From: Pseudomonas khorasanensis
Lineage (GTDB): Bacteria > Pseudomonadota > Gammaproteobacteria > Pseudomonadales > Pseudomonadaceae
DNA: 64,000 bases
NCBI RefSeq assembly: GCF_014268505.2
Contig: NZ_JABWQP020000010.1
Span: 144,286-208,285, forward strand
Direction: 5' to 3'
Position 1 is the first letter of the stretch. Every line of letters begins with the position of its first letter. A program made the translations under genes and the position numbers. Positions 50,816-58,207 of the stretch are shown piece after piece. The notes under the pieces are model-generated. The model ran no database searches and had not been told where the DNA came from. It worked only from the letters and a program-made list of their open reading frames with translations.

Positions 50816-51676
50816 TCAATAGGCGATGCGAATATCGCTGAAGTCATGTTCACGCTCGGTCTCCGGCGAGTGGCCTTCGTCGAACAGCAGACGATGAATG
50901 CGCCGCGCCGATTCCTGAAACGCCACGCCGCCGAGGCTTTGAAAATCGTATTGATGACTGTGCACTTCGGCGCGCACCCGGCCGGGATGCGGCGAGAGCA
51001 AGAGGATGCGATTGCCGACCACCAGTGCTTCTTCAATCGAGTGCGTGACGAACAGTAAGGTGAAGCGCACTTCTTCCCAGAGCCGCAGCAACTCCTCTTG
51101 CATCTTGCGTCGGGTCAGCGCATCGAGTGCGGCGAAGGGTTCGTCCATCAACAGGATTTTCGGCTGCATGGCCAATGCCCGGGCGATCGCCACCCGCGCT
51201 TTCATGCCGCCGGACAAGGTATGCGGATAGGCGTCGGCGAACGCAGCCAGCCCGACCTTTTCCAGATAGTGCAGCGCACGCTCTTGCGCGTCTTTTTTGT
51301 TCAAGGTGCGCGAGGCGAGCAACGGAAACATCACGTTCTGTTTGACGGTTTTCCACGGCGGCAATTGGTCGAATTCCTGAAACACCACGATCCGGTCCGG
51401 CCCCGGCGCATCGACGCGCTGACCTTGCAGACGGATCTCGCCTTCGCACGGCTGGATGAAGCCCGCGACCGCTTTGAGCAGGGTCGATTTACCGCAGCCG
51501 GACGGGCCGAGCAGGACAAAACGATCGGCGGGGTCGATGGCGAAACTGACTTGGTGAGTGGCACGCACCACGCGCTGCGGCGTGCGGTACTCAAGGCTGA
51601 CGTGATCGACGGCCAACAACGCTTCGCGGTGGGCGATCGAGTTGCTGGCCGCGTGGCCTGGCAAAGGGGCGTTCAT
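50816..51676 (-). CDS. ABC transporter ATPase, SsuB/TauB-like
   Basis: The 286-residue ATPase has Walker A GPSGCGKST, Q-loop VFQEFDQLPPWKT, signature LSGGMKARVAIARAL, Walker B ILLMDEPFAALD and VTHSIEEALVV. It is of the nitrate/sulfonate/taurine class and should serve the permease encoded 20 bp downstream. The start at MNAPLPGHAASN lies 17 bp after the TauD-like gene stop; the open frame upstream belongs to the overlapping dioxygenase region and is not used. Confidence 0.87.
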   Translation of the reverse strand: MNAPLPGHAASNSIAHREALLAVDHVSLEYRTPQRVVRATHQVSFAIDPADRFVLLGPSGCGKSTLLKAVAGFIQPCEGEIRLQGQRVDAPGPDRIVVFQEFDQLPPWKTVKQNVMFPLLASRTLNKKDAQERALHYLEKVGLAAFADAYPHTLSGGMKARVAIARALAMQPKILLMDEPFAALDALTRRKMQEELLRLWEEVRFTLLFVTHSIEEALVVGNRILLLSPHPGRVRAEVHSHQYDFQSLGGVAFQESARRIHRLLFDEGHSPETEREHDFSDIRIAY

Positions 51677-51693
51677 GGTCGGTCTCCGGCAAA

Positions 51694-52590
51694 TCAGAAA
51701 GGCGCGTCGCCCTGGATGGTCGTGCGATACAGCTTGCGACGCAGGTGTGCGGGGCAGCCGGCGGCGAGGTGGATCAGCGAACGGTTGTCCCAGAACACCA
51801 GATCGTGAGGTTCCCACTGATGGCGGTAGATATTTTGCGGCAGCACGCTGTGCGCGTAGAGCTCGGCCAGCAATTGGCGGCTTTCATCTTCCGGCAGGCC
51901 GACGATGCGTGTGGTGAAGCCTTCACTGACGAACAACGCCTTGCGCCCGTTTTCCGGATGGGTGCGCACCACCGGGTGTACCACTTCGGCGACTTGGGCC
52001 AGTTGTTCAGGGGTCAGGGTCGGGCGCCAGTTGCCTTCGAATTTGGTTTCGCTGTAGCGCGCGGTGTAGGAATGCGCGGCAAAGCGTCCTCCGACAGCGT
52101 TGCGCAAGGCTACGGGCAGGTCGTCCCAAGCTTTGTGCATGTCAGCAAACAGCGTGTCACCGCCTTCGGAGGGAAGCTCTTGCGCATGCAGCATCGAGCC
52201 GAGGCTTGGCAGCTCTTTGTATGAGAGGTCGGAATGCCAGAACTTGCCGGCGTCACCGAGGCCGATGTTCTGACCGTTCTCGATGATGTTGGAAACGATA
52301 AGAATTTCCGGGTGATCGGCCAGCAGAAACTGCTTGAGCACATGGATCTGCAGCACGCCGAAGCGGCGGCTGAAGTCGATTTGCTGTTGCGGGGTGATCT
52401 GCTGGTCACGGAAGACCACGACGTGGTGATCAAGGTGCGCGCGGTGGATGCGCGCGAAGTCCCGATCATTGACCGGCCGGCTCAGGTCGAGGCCAACAAT
52501 CTCGGCGCCGACGGCACCGCTGAAAGGACGGATCTCAAAAATTTGCGACGCGGCCGTCGCGGCGCTCGGGGTGGCAGTAGCTGCGGACAT
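51694..52590 (-). CDS. TauD/TfdA-family 2-oxoglutarate, Fe(II)-dependent dioxygenase
   Basis: The 298-residue cytoplasmic enzyme carries the facial triad H119-x-D121 (FWHSDLSY) and distal H274 (SLIHLAAG), with the 2-oxoglutarate arginine in RRKLYRTT. The family oxidises taurine, alkylsulfonates, alkyl sulfates (AtsK) or phenoxyacetates. Association with an SsuB/TauB-type ATPase and SsuC/TauC-type permease favours a sulfonate or sulfate-ester substrate, releasing sulfite or sulfate. It is the first gene of its operon, with a GGGAG before the ATG and an AT-rich, palindrome-containing promoter region. Confidence 0.88.
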   Translation of the reverse strand: MSAATATPSAATAASQIFEIRPFSGAVGAEIVGLDLSRPVNDRDFARIHRAHLDHHVVVFRDQQITPQQQIDFSRRFGVLQIHVLKQFLLADHPEILIVSNIIENGQNIGLGDAGKFWHSDLSYKELPSLGSMLHAQELPSEGGDTLFADMHKAWDDLPVALRNAVGGRFAAHSYTARYSETKFEGNWRPTLTPEQLAQVAEVVHPVVRTHPENGRKALFVSEGFTTRIVGLPEDESRQLLAELYAHSVLPQNIYRHQWEPHDLVFWDNRSLIHLAAGCPAHLRRKLYRTTIQGDAPF

Positions 52591-52714
52591 TATTCATCTC
52601 CCACGTACGGCGCGCTCACGGGCGCGCACGTCGATCAAACACTCACGCTTGATTGCGTGTCGGTTCATGGCGTGCGGCGCGCCGATTGGTCGGCAGGTAC
52701 GCAGGGAGTGACTT

Positions 52715-52726
52715 TATAGCTATAAG
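52715..52726. promoter_or_regulatory. Perfect palindrome TTATAGCTATAA
   Basis: A 12-bp perfectly symmetric site about 125 bp upstream of the TauD-like start. Its half TTATAGCT recurs in the ats intergenic region near 1564, and TTATAACTA variants occur near 1716 and 17219. It is a candidate binding core of a sulfur-starvation regulator. Confidence 0.5.
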
Positions 52727-52743
52727 AATTTGAAATTAAATAC

Positions 52744-52758
52744 CGTTATTGAATAACG
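52744..52758. promoter_or_regulatory. Palindrome CGTTATTGAATAACG
   Basis: Two perfect 7-bp arms around one base lie about 155 bp upstream of the TauD-like start and 18 bp from the TTATAGCTATAA site. It looks like a LysR- or TetR-type operator; no regulator gene is adjacent except the LysR gene beyond the operon. Confidence 0.5.
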
Positions 52759-52831
52759 ATATGGCGGTTGGTGAGGACGCGGGTGACCATTTGTGTCACT
52801 TACCGACAGATGTGTAGCGCTCCGGCAGACG

Positions 52832-52926
52832 CCTTCGCGAGCGAGCTCGCTCCCAAAGGGATATTCGCCAGACACATCCTCTGTGCTCATTGAACATTAC
52901 CTGTGGGAGCGAGCCTGCTCGCGAAG
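52832..52926. repeat. REPIN
   Basis: The left arm is altered (CTTCGCGAGCGAGCTCGCTCCCA) and the right arm is standard (GTGGGAGCGAGCCTGCTCGCGAAG), separated by about 47 bp, just after the lapC stop. Confidence 0.88.
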
Positions 52927-52948
52927 AGGCCGGCCGCAGCGCTAGAGA

Positions 52949-54316
52949 TCAGCGTTCGTGCAACGCCTCGGCCCGCGCCCGAATAATCGGCTTGAGCAAA
53001 TAGCTCAACACCGATTTCTTGCCGGTGATGATGTCCACCGAGGCGACCATCCCCGGGATAATCAGCAATGGCTTTTCATCGGTACCCAAGTGGCTGCGCT
53101 CGGTGCGCACCTTGATCACGTAGTAGGTGGTCTTCTTGTCTTCATCGGTAATGGTGTCGGCGCCGATCTGCTCCAGTTGGGCCTTCAACCCGCCGTAGAT
53201 GGTGTAGTCATACGCGGTGAATTTGACGATGGCTTCCTGCCCCGGATGCAGAAAGGCGATATCCTGCGGCCGGATCTTGGCTTCGACCAACAAGGTGTCG
53301 TCCAGCGGCACGATTTCCACCATGTCGCTGCCCGGCTGGATAACGCCGCCGATGGTGTTGACCAGCAGTTTGTTGACGATACCGCGCACCGGCGAGGTTA
53401 CCAACGTGCGGCTGACGCGATCTTCCAGGGCCTTGCCGGTGGCCTGGGCCTTGTTGAGATCAGTACGTGCTTCGTTAAGCTGGGTCAGCGCTTCGCTGCG
53501 GAATTTGCCCCGGGTCTCGTCGATCTTGCGTTGCACTTCCTTGATCGCCGATTCGGCGCGGGGAATCGCCAACGTCGTAGCGTCGAGCTGACCACGGGTT
53601 TCCACTTCGGCACGCTTGAGGCGCAACACTTCCACCGGGGAAACCGCGCCTTGCGCCACCAACGGCTCGGACATGTTGATTTCCTGACGCTGCAAGGCGA
53701 GTTGCTGACGGTACTGCGCCTGTTTGGAGCTGAACTCACGCAGCTCTTGCTGACGCTGGATCAACTGCTCCTGCAGGCCGCCGATCTCGTCGTGCAATTG
53801 CTGACGGCGACTGACGTAAAGGGACTCCTCGCTTTTCGCCTGACCCGGCACCGCTTTGAGCACGTCCTCGGGGAAACTCAGCGGGCGGTCATCGACTTCG
53901 GCACTCAGACGCTCGACCCGCAGCAGCATCGACAGGCGATCGGCCTCGGTTTCGCCAACGTTGGAGGCGAAACGCGTGTCGTCGAGACGAATCAGCGGCG
54001 CGCCGGCTTCGACGATCTGGCCTTCCTTGACGAACAGCTCGGCAACGATCCCGCCCTCAAGGTTCTGGATTTTCTGAATCTTCGACGAAGGAATGGCCTT
54101 GCCGTCGCCCTTGGTCACTTCGTCGATCACGGCGAAGTTGGCCCAGAGCATGAGGAATATGAAGAAGCCGATGATTGCCCAGATGGTCAGGCGCACGACG
54201 CGCGGGGCGTCCTCGATCAGCGCCTTGTTGACCTCCGGAAGCGGCTGCCCATGCAGCGAGGCAGAACCCTTGAAGTAGCGACGGATCGACTCCTTGACAC
54301 CGGACTTAAGCAACAC
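52949..54316 (-). CDS. lapC: Type I secretion membrane fusion protein LapC
   Basis: The 455-residue HlyD-family adaptor of a type I secretion system has a cytoplasmic N-terminus, one membrane helix (about residues 43-65, VRLTIWAIIGFFIFLMLWANFA), the lipoyl-type half IQNLEGGIVAELFVKEGQIVEAGAPLIRLDD, a long coiled coil (about 110-290) and the C-terminal block VKFTAYDYTIYGGLKAQLEQIGADTITDEDKKTTYYVIKVRTE with VDIITGKKSVLSYLLKPI, strongly characteristic of LapC. The GTG start overlaps the lapB stop by 11 bp. Confidence 0.93.
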   Translation of the reverse strand: MLLKSGVKESIRRYFKGSASLHGQPLPEVNKALIEDAPRVVRLTIWAIIGFFIFLMLWANFAVIDEVTKGDGKAIPSSKIQKIQNLEGGIVAELFVKEGQIVEAGAPLIRLDDTRFASNVGETEADRLSMLLRVERLSAEVDDRPLSFPEDVLKAVPGQAKSEESLYVSRRQQLHDEIGGLQEQLIQRQQELREFSSKQAQYRQQLALQRQEINMSEPLVAQGAVSPVEVLRLKRAEVETRGQLDATTLAIPRAESAIKEVQRKIDETRGKFRSEALTQLNEARTDLNKAQATGKALEDRVSRTLVTSPVRGIVNKLLVNTIGGVIQPGSDMVEIVPLDDTLLVEAKIRPQDIAFLHPGQEAIVKFTAYDYTIYGGLKAQLEQIGADTITDEDKKTTYYVIKVRTERSHLGTDEKPLLIIPGMVASVDIITGKKSVLSYLLKPIIRARAEALHER

Positions 54317-56462
54317 TGATCTGCCCCTTCTTCAACGCTTCCATCACGGCGGCTTTAGGGCCGTCCGCGAGAATCTGCCCGCGATCGATCACCAGCAGAC
54401 GATCCACCAGCGACAACAGCGACGCCCGGTGCGTCACCAGCACCACGGTCTTGTTTTCAATGACTGCCGCGAGGCGTTGCTTGAGGCGTTCTTCGCCGGT
54501 GTTGTCCATTGCGCTGGTCGGCTCGTCCATCAACAGGATCGGCGGATTGAGCAGCAGTGCCCGGGCCAGCGCGACGTTTTGCCGTTGACCGCCGGACAGG
54601 TTCTGCCCGCGCTCGCCGACTTGCAGCTCATAGCCTTGCGGGTGCAGGCGGGCAAACTCGTGGACGCCGGCAAGCTCGGCGGCTTGCAGCACGAGTTCGT
54701 CCTCGACATACCGCGCACCGGACACCAGGTTGTCCCGAAGCGTGCCGGCCAGCAATTGAATGTCCTGCGGCACGTAGCCGATGTTGTAGCGTAACTCGCT
54801 GACGTCAATCTGGCGGATATCCACACCGTCCACCAGCAGTGCGCCGTCGTCCGGCTGATACAGGCCCACCAGCAGTTTTGCCAGCGAACTCTTGCCCGAA
54901 CCGCTGCGGCCGATGATGCCGATTTTCTCGCCGGGACGAATGACCAGGTTGATGTTTTTCAGCGCCGGATTCTGTTGTTCCGGATAGGTGAAACTCAGCT
55001 GGCGGCATTCGATGGCGCCCTGCAGGACCTTACGGCTGAGCGGGCGCTCTTCGAAGTTGCGCTCTTGCGGCAGCTCCATCATTTGGTCGACCGAGGTCAT
55101 GGTCACCCGCGCCTGCTGGTAACGGGTCAGCAGGCCGGACAGCGAAGCCAGCGGACTCAGTGCGCGGCCGCTGAGCATGTAGCAGGCGATCAGGCCGCCC
55201 ATGCTCAGGTTGCCGGCGATGATCTGGTAGACCCCGAAAACGATCATGATCACCCCGGCCAGTTGCTGGATCAGCAAGGTGATGTTCATCGCCAGGCCGG
55301 AGAGCATTTTCACGCGCAACTCGAGACGACTGAGGGTGCCGATGGTTTGTTCCCACTGGTACTGGCGCTCGCTTTCAGCGTTGTTGACCTTGACCGCGTC
55401 CAGACCGGCGAGGGTCTCGATCAGGCTCGACTGGCGCTCGGCGCCCAGGGCCATGGTGCGTTCCATGGTTGCCACCAGCGGCTTCTGCAAGGCGTAACCG
55501 ATCAGCAGCGCGATCGGAAAAGCCAGCACCGGAATCCACACCAGATGCCCACCGAGAATGGCGATGACTATAAAGATGAGGAGCGTGAACGGCAGGTCGA
55601 TCAGACTGGTCAGCGTCAGCGAGGCGAGGAAATCGCGCAGGCTCTGAAATTCGTGGATGTTCTGCGCGAAGCTGCCGACCCGCGCCGGGCGGTACTTCAT
55701 GGACATGCCCACAATGCGCTCGAACAAGGTCGCCGAGATGATCAGGTCGGTTTTCTTGCCGGCCAGATCCAGGCACAGGCTGCGCAGGCTCTTCAGGATC
55801 AGGTCAAAGAGGTAAGCGCCAGTGATACCCAGCGCGAGCACCCACAGGGTCGCTTCGGCCTGGTTCGGTACCACGCGGTCGTAGACGTTCATCACGAACA
55901 GCGGCGCAGCCATGGCGATGATGTTGATCAGGAAACTGGCGGCGATGGCGTCGGCGTAAAGCCAGCGCGAACGCTTGAGGGTATCGCGAAACCATGAACG
56001 CGCGCGGGGAATCAGCGTGCCGTGGTTGACGTCGAACTTGTGTTGCGGTTGAGCGAAGAACACTTTGCCGGTGTAGTCGTCGGCCAGCAGTTCGCGGTTG
56101 ACCACGGATTCGCCGCCATCGCTTTCACTGAGCAGCACCCGCACTTCGTCATCACCCTGCCAGCCAAGCAGAACGGCACTGCGACCGTCCTTGAGCAACA
56201 GCAACGCTGGCATGGCAATCGCCGGAATTTCCTCCAGCTTGCGCTGCAACACACGCCCCTGCAGACCGGCGCGAGCCGCCGCGCGGGGCAGCAATTCGAC
56301 ACTCAAACGTTGTTTGGGCAGCGGCAGGCCGGTGGTCAGCATCGCGGCGCTGGCCGGCTTCTGGTGCAACATGCAAAGGGCTAGCAGACCATCCAGTAAA
56401 GGATCGTCGTGCAACGCGCGTGGATCATGACTGAGTTGAACTCGACTGACTTCTGATTCCAC
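54306..56462 (-). CDS. lapB: Type I secretion ABC exporter LapB
   Basis: This 718-residue exporter has an N-terminal C39-like domain (about 10-135) that lacks the catalytic cysteine context of bacteriocin peptidases and so probably only binds substrate, a membrane domain with six helices (about 155-430) and a C-terminal ATPase: Walker A GRSGSGKSS, signature LSGGQRQNVALARAL, Walker B ILLMDEPTSAMD. It drives secretion of the giant adhesin. I prefer the GTG giving MESEVSRVQLSHDP, spaced correctly from GAAGAG, over a GTG three codons earlier. It lies between lapE and lapC. Confidence 0.93.
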   Translation of the reverse strand: MESEVSRVQLSHDPRALHDDPLLDGLLALCMLHQKPASAAMLTTGLPLPKQRLSVELLPRAAARAGLQGRVLQRKLEEIPAIAMPALLLLKDGRSAVLLGWQGDDEVRVLLSESDGGESVVNRELLADDYTGKVFFAQPQHKFDVNHGTLIPRARSWFRDTLKRSRWLYADAIAASFLINIIAMAAPLFVMNVYDRVVPNQAEATLWVLALGITGAYLFDLILKSLRSLCLDLAGKKTDLIISATLFERIVGMSMKYRPARVGSFAQNIHEFQSLRDFLASLTLTSLIDLPFTLLIFIVIAILGGHLVWIPVLAFPIALLIGYALQKPLVATMERTMALGAERQSSLIETLAGLDAVKVNNAESERQYQWEQTIGTLSRLELRVKMLSGLAMNITLLIQQLAGVIMIVFGVYQIIAGNLSMGGLIACYMLSGRALSPLASLSGLLTRYQQARVTMTSVDQMMELPQERNFEERPLSRKVLQGAIECRQLSFTYPEQQNPALKNINLVIRPGEKIGIIGRSGSGKSSLAKLLVGLYQPDDGALLVDGVDIRQIDVSELRYNIGYVPQDIQLLAGTLRDNLVSGARYVEDELVLQAAELAGVHEFARLHPQGYELQVGERGQNLSGGQRQNVALARALLLNPPILLMDEPTSAMDNTGEERLKQRLAAVIENKTVVLVTHRASLLSLVDRLLVIDRGQILADGPKAAVMEALKKGQISVA

Positions 56463-56495
56463 GCTCGACACTCTTCAACAGTTGAAAGGGATAAC

Positions 56496-57848
56496 TCAAT
56501 TCATCCCAGGCAGCTGGACCTTGGGCTTCACGTCGTTCTGCACAACGGATGCCAACGGTGCGACCACTCCCTGGCTTCTGAGCAATTCGCCCATGGTCGC
56601 CTTGATTCGGTACTGAGTAAATAACTGAATGTTCTTGATCTCGGCCAGACGCCGCGATGCGGTGAAGAGCTCGTTTTCGCTGTCGAGCAAGTCAAGCAAG
56701 GTGCGCTCGCCGAGGCTGAATTGACGCTGGTAAGCGGTGCGCACCGAGGTGCTGTGATCAACGTACTGCTGGGCGATCGGCACCTGGGCATTAGCGTTAT
56801 TCAGGGCATTCCAGGCCAGGCCGAGTTCTTCGTTCAATTGACGCAGGGCGTTGTTGCGGATGTCCAGCGCTTGGCTGGCCAGGTACGACTTGGACTCAAG
56901 ATCAGCCTTGTTGCTACCACCCGAGTACAGGTTGAAGCGCATGCGCAGCATGGCCTGCCACTCATTGTTATGACCATTCTGGCCGTCGAGATCGTTGTCG
57001 GCGGTGCGGCCCAGCTCGGCGTCGAAGCGCGGGTAGAACGTTGACTTGGCGGTGGCGTACTGCTTCTCGGCAGCGGCGATATCCGACTCGGCCGAACGCA
57101 GGATCGGGCTGTTCTCCAGCATCTGCTGGCGCGCTTCATTGAGGTTGGCCGGCATCATCGCCATAAAAGGCGCCGGACGCTCCAGTTGGTCCGGCATCTG
57201 ACCCACGGCGCTGAGGAAGTTGGTTTCGGCGTCGGCGAGGTTGGTCTGCTCGGTGATCAGGTTGTTGCGGGCCTGGGCCATGCGGGCCTCGGCCTGGTCG
57301 AGGTCGGCACCGCTGCCGACGCCGCGCTGGGTGCGCAACTGGATCTGGTCGTAGATGCGCTGGTGGCTCTTGAGGTTTTCCTCGGCCAGACGCACGAATT
57401 CGCGACGGGTCAGCACATCCAGATAAACCTGAGCGACGGTCAGCGCGGTGCGCTCCGAAGTGCCCAATAACGAATATGCGCGGGAGCTGACGTTGGCTTG
57501 TTGACGCGCAACTTCGTTGGAGGTCGCAAAACCGTCAAAAACCATTTGCGAGAGACGTAAACTTGACTCGCTGCGGTTCAAGGTCTCCCAGTGATTGCCA
57601 CCACCGTTCGCCCGAGTGGTCACGCTGTCCGTGCCTTCGCGGCCGTAACCGCCCAGCAGATCAACCTTGGGCAGGTATCCCCCTTTCGCTGCCTTTAACT
57701 GATAATCCGCCGCCAATCGACTGTTGACCCCTGCCTGAACCTCCGGATGGACATCCAGCGCCTGTTGCATGGCTTCTGGTAAGGATTGTGCTTGTACGAA
57801 AGAAGCGGCGAGCGCGAAGGGTACCGCCATGAACAAAGGCAAACGCAT
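56496..57848 (-). CDS. lapE: TolC-like outer-membrane component LapE
   Basis: The 450-residue protein has a signal peptide (MRLPLFMAVPFALAASFVQA-QSLPEAM) and a TolC/AggA-type fold with ALDVHPEVQAGVNSRLAADYQLKAAKGGYLPKVDLLGGYGREGTDS and two OEP halves. It forms the outer-membrane duct for LapA and, in P. fluorescens, anchors the adhesin until LapG cleaves it. The ATG at MRLPLF is chosen since the signal peptide begins there; an open frame 33 codons longer lacks support. It is the first gene of lapEBC, divergent from the adhesin gene. Confidence 0.93.
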   Translation of the reverse strand: MRLPLFMAVPFALAASFVQAQSLPEAMQQALDVHPEVQAGVNSRLAADYQLKAAKGGYLPKVDLLGGYGREGTDSVTTRANGGGNHWETLNRSESSLRLSQMVFDGFATSNEVARQQANVSSRAYSLLGTSERTALTVAQVYLDVLTRREFVRLAEENLKSHQRIYDQIQLRTQRGVGSGADLDQAEARMAQARNNLITEQTNLADAETNFLSAVGQMPDQLERPAPFMAMMPANLNEARQQMLENSPILRSAESDIAAAEKQYATAKSTFYPRFDAELGRTADNDLDGQNGHNNEWQAMLRMRFNLYSGGSNKADLESKSYLASQALDIRNNALRQLNEELGLAWNALNNANAQVPIAQQYVDHSTSVRTAYQRQFSLGERTLLDLLDSENELFTASRRLAEIKNIQLFTQYRIKATMGELLRSQGVVAPLASVVQNDVKPKVQLPGMN

Positions 57849-58039
57849 GGTAATAATTTTCCAGAACTGCTTGTCGTGAATCACAGCAAAAGTGTCGAGC
57901 TGCGTTGGAGGATGGCAACCGGAATGACCGTATGTCGGAAAGTTCAAAACGGGAACTGAATCACGCGCTGAAGGGCAGGTCGCCGGGGAAATATCAATGT
58001 GACATTAGTGGGACGATTGTTTAGGATGGCAACCATAAG

Positions 58040-58053
58040 GTCAATAGTTTGGC
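58040..58053. promoter_or_regulatory. FleQ-box-like sequence
   Basis: GTCAATAGTTTGGC agrees at 10 of 13 defined positions with the published FleQ consensus GTCaNTAAAtTGAC. FleQ is a c-di-GMP-responsive regulator known to control adhesin genes in Pseudomonas. It lies about 155 bp before the adhesin start. Match quality is moderate. Confidence 0.4.
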
Positions 58054-58087
58054 ATAAAGTTTAGGTCGAAAGAATATAGCCAAAATA

Positions 58088-58108
58088 TTGACGATTTACT
58101 GGCGTCAA
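58088..58108. promoter_or_regulatory. Inverted repeat TTGACG-N9-CGTCAA
   Basis: Two perfect 6-bp arms separated by 9 bp lie about 100 bp upstream of the adhesin start. TTGACG could also serve as a -35 element. It is a candidate operator for regulation of the adhesin. Confidence 0.4.
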
Positions 58109-58207
58109 ACTTGTAGCGCGATTTTTTAAAGTACGTCCAGACTGAATTGGCATCCATGCCTTCAGGCCCATGGAAGTCAACTGAATGTGGCACCCGGAGA
58201 GTCTTCA

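Larger units (their letters stand above)
52591..52948. promoter_or_regulatory. TauD operon promoter region and REPIN
   Basis: This is a 358-bp gene-free stretch. At 52711-52770 it is AT-rich and carries two palindromes: the perfect 12-bp TTATAGCTATAA (52715-52726) and CGTTATT-G-AATAACG (52744-52758). The right part holds a REPIN between the lapC stop and this promoter. Confidence 0.6.
57849..58207. promoter_or_regulatory. lapE/lapA divergent intergenic region
   Basis: This is a 359-bp gene-free stretch with a low-GC part (57990-58140). It holds a FleQ-box-like sequence at 58040-58053 and an inverted repeat at 58088-58108, and ends with GGCACCCGGAGAG as the ribosome site of the adhesin gene. 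Promoter -35/-10 elements are not assigned with confidence. Confidence 0.6.
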
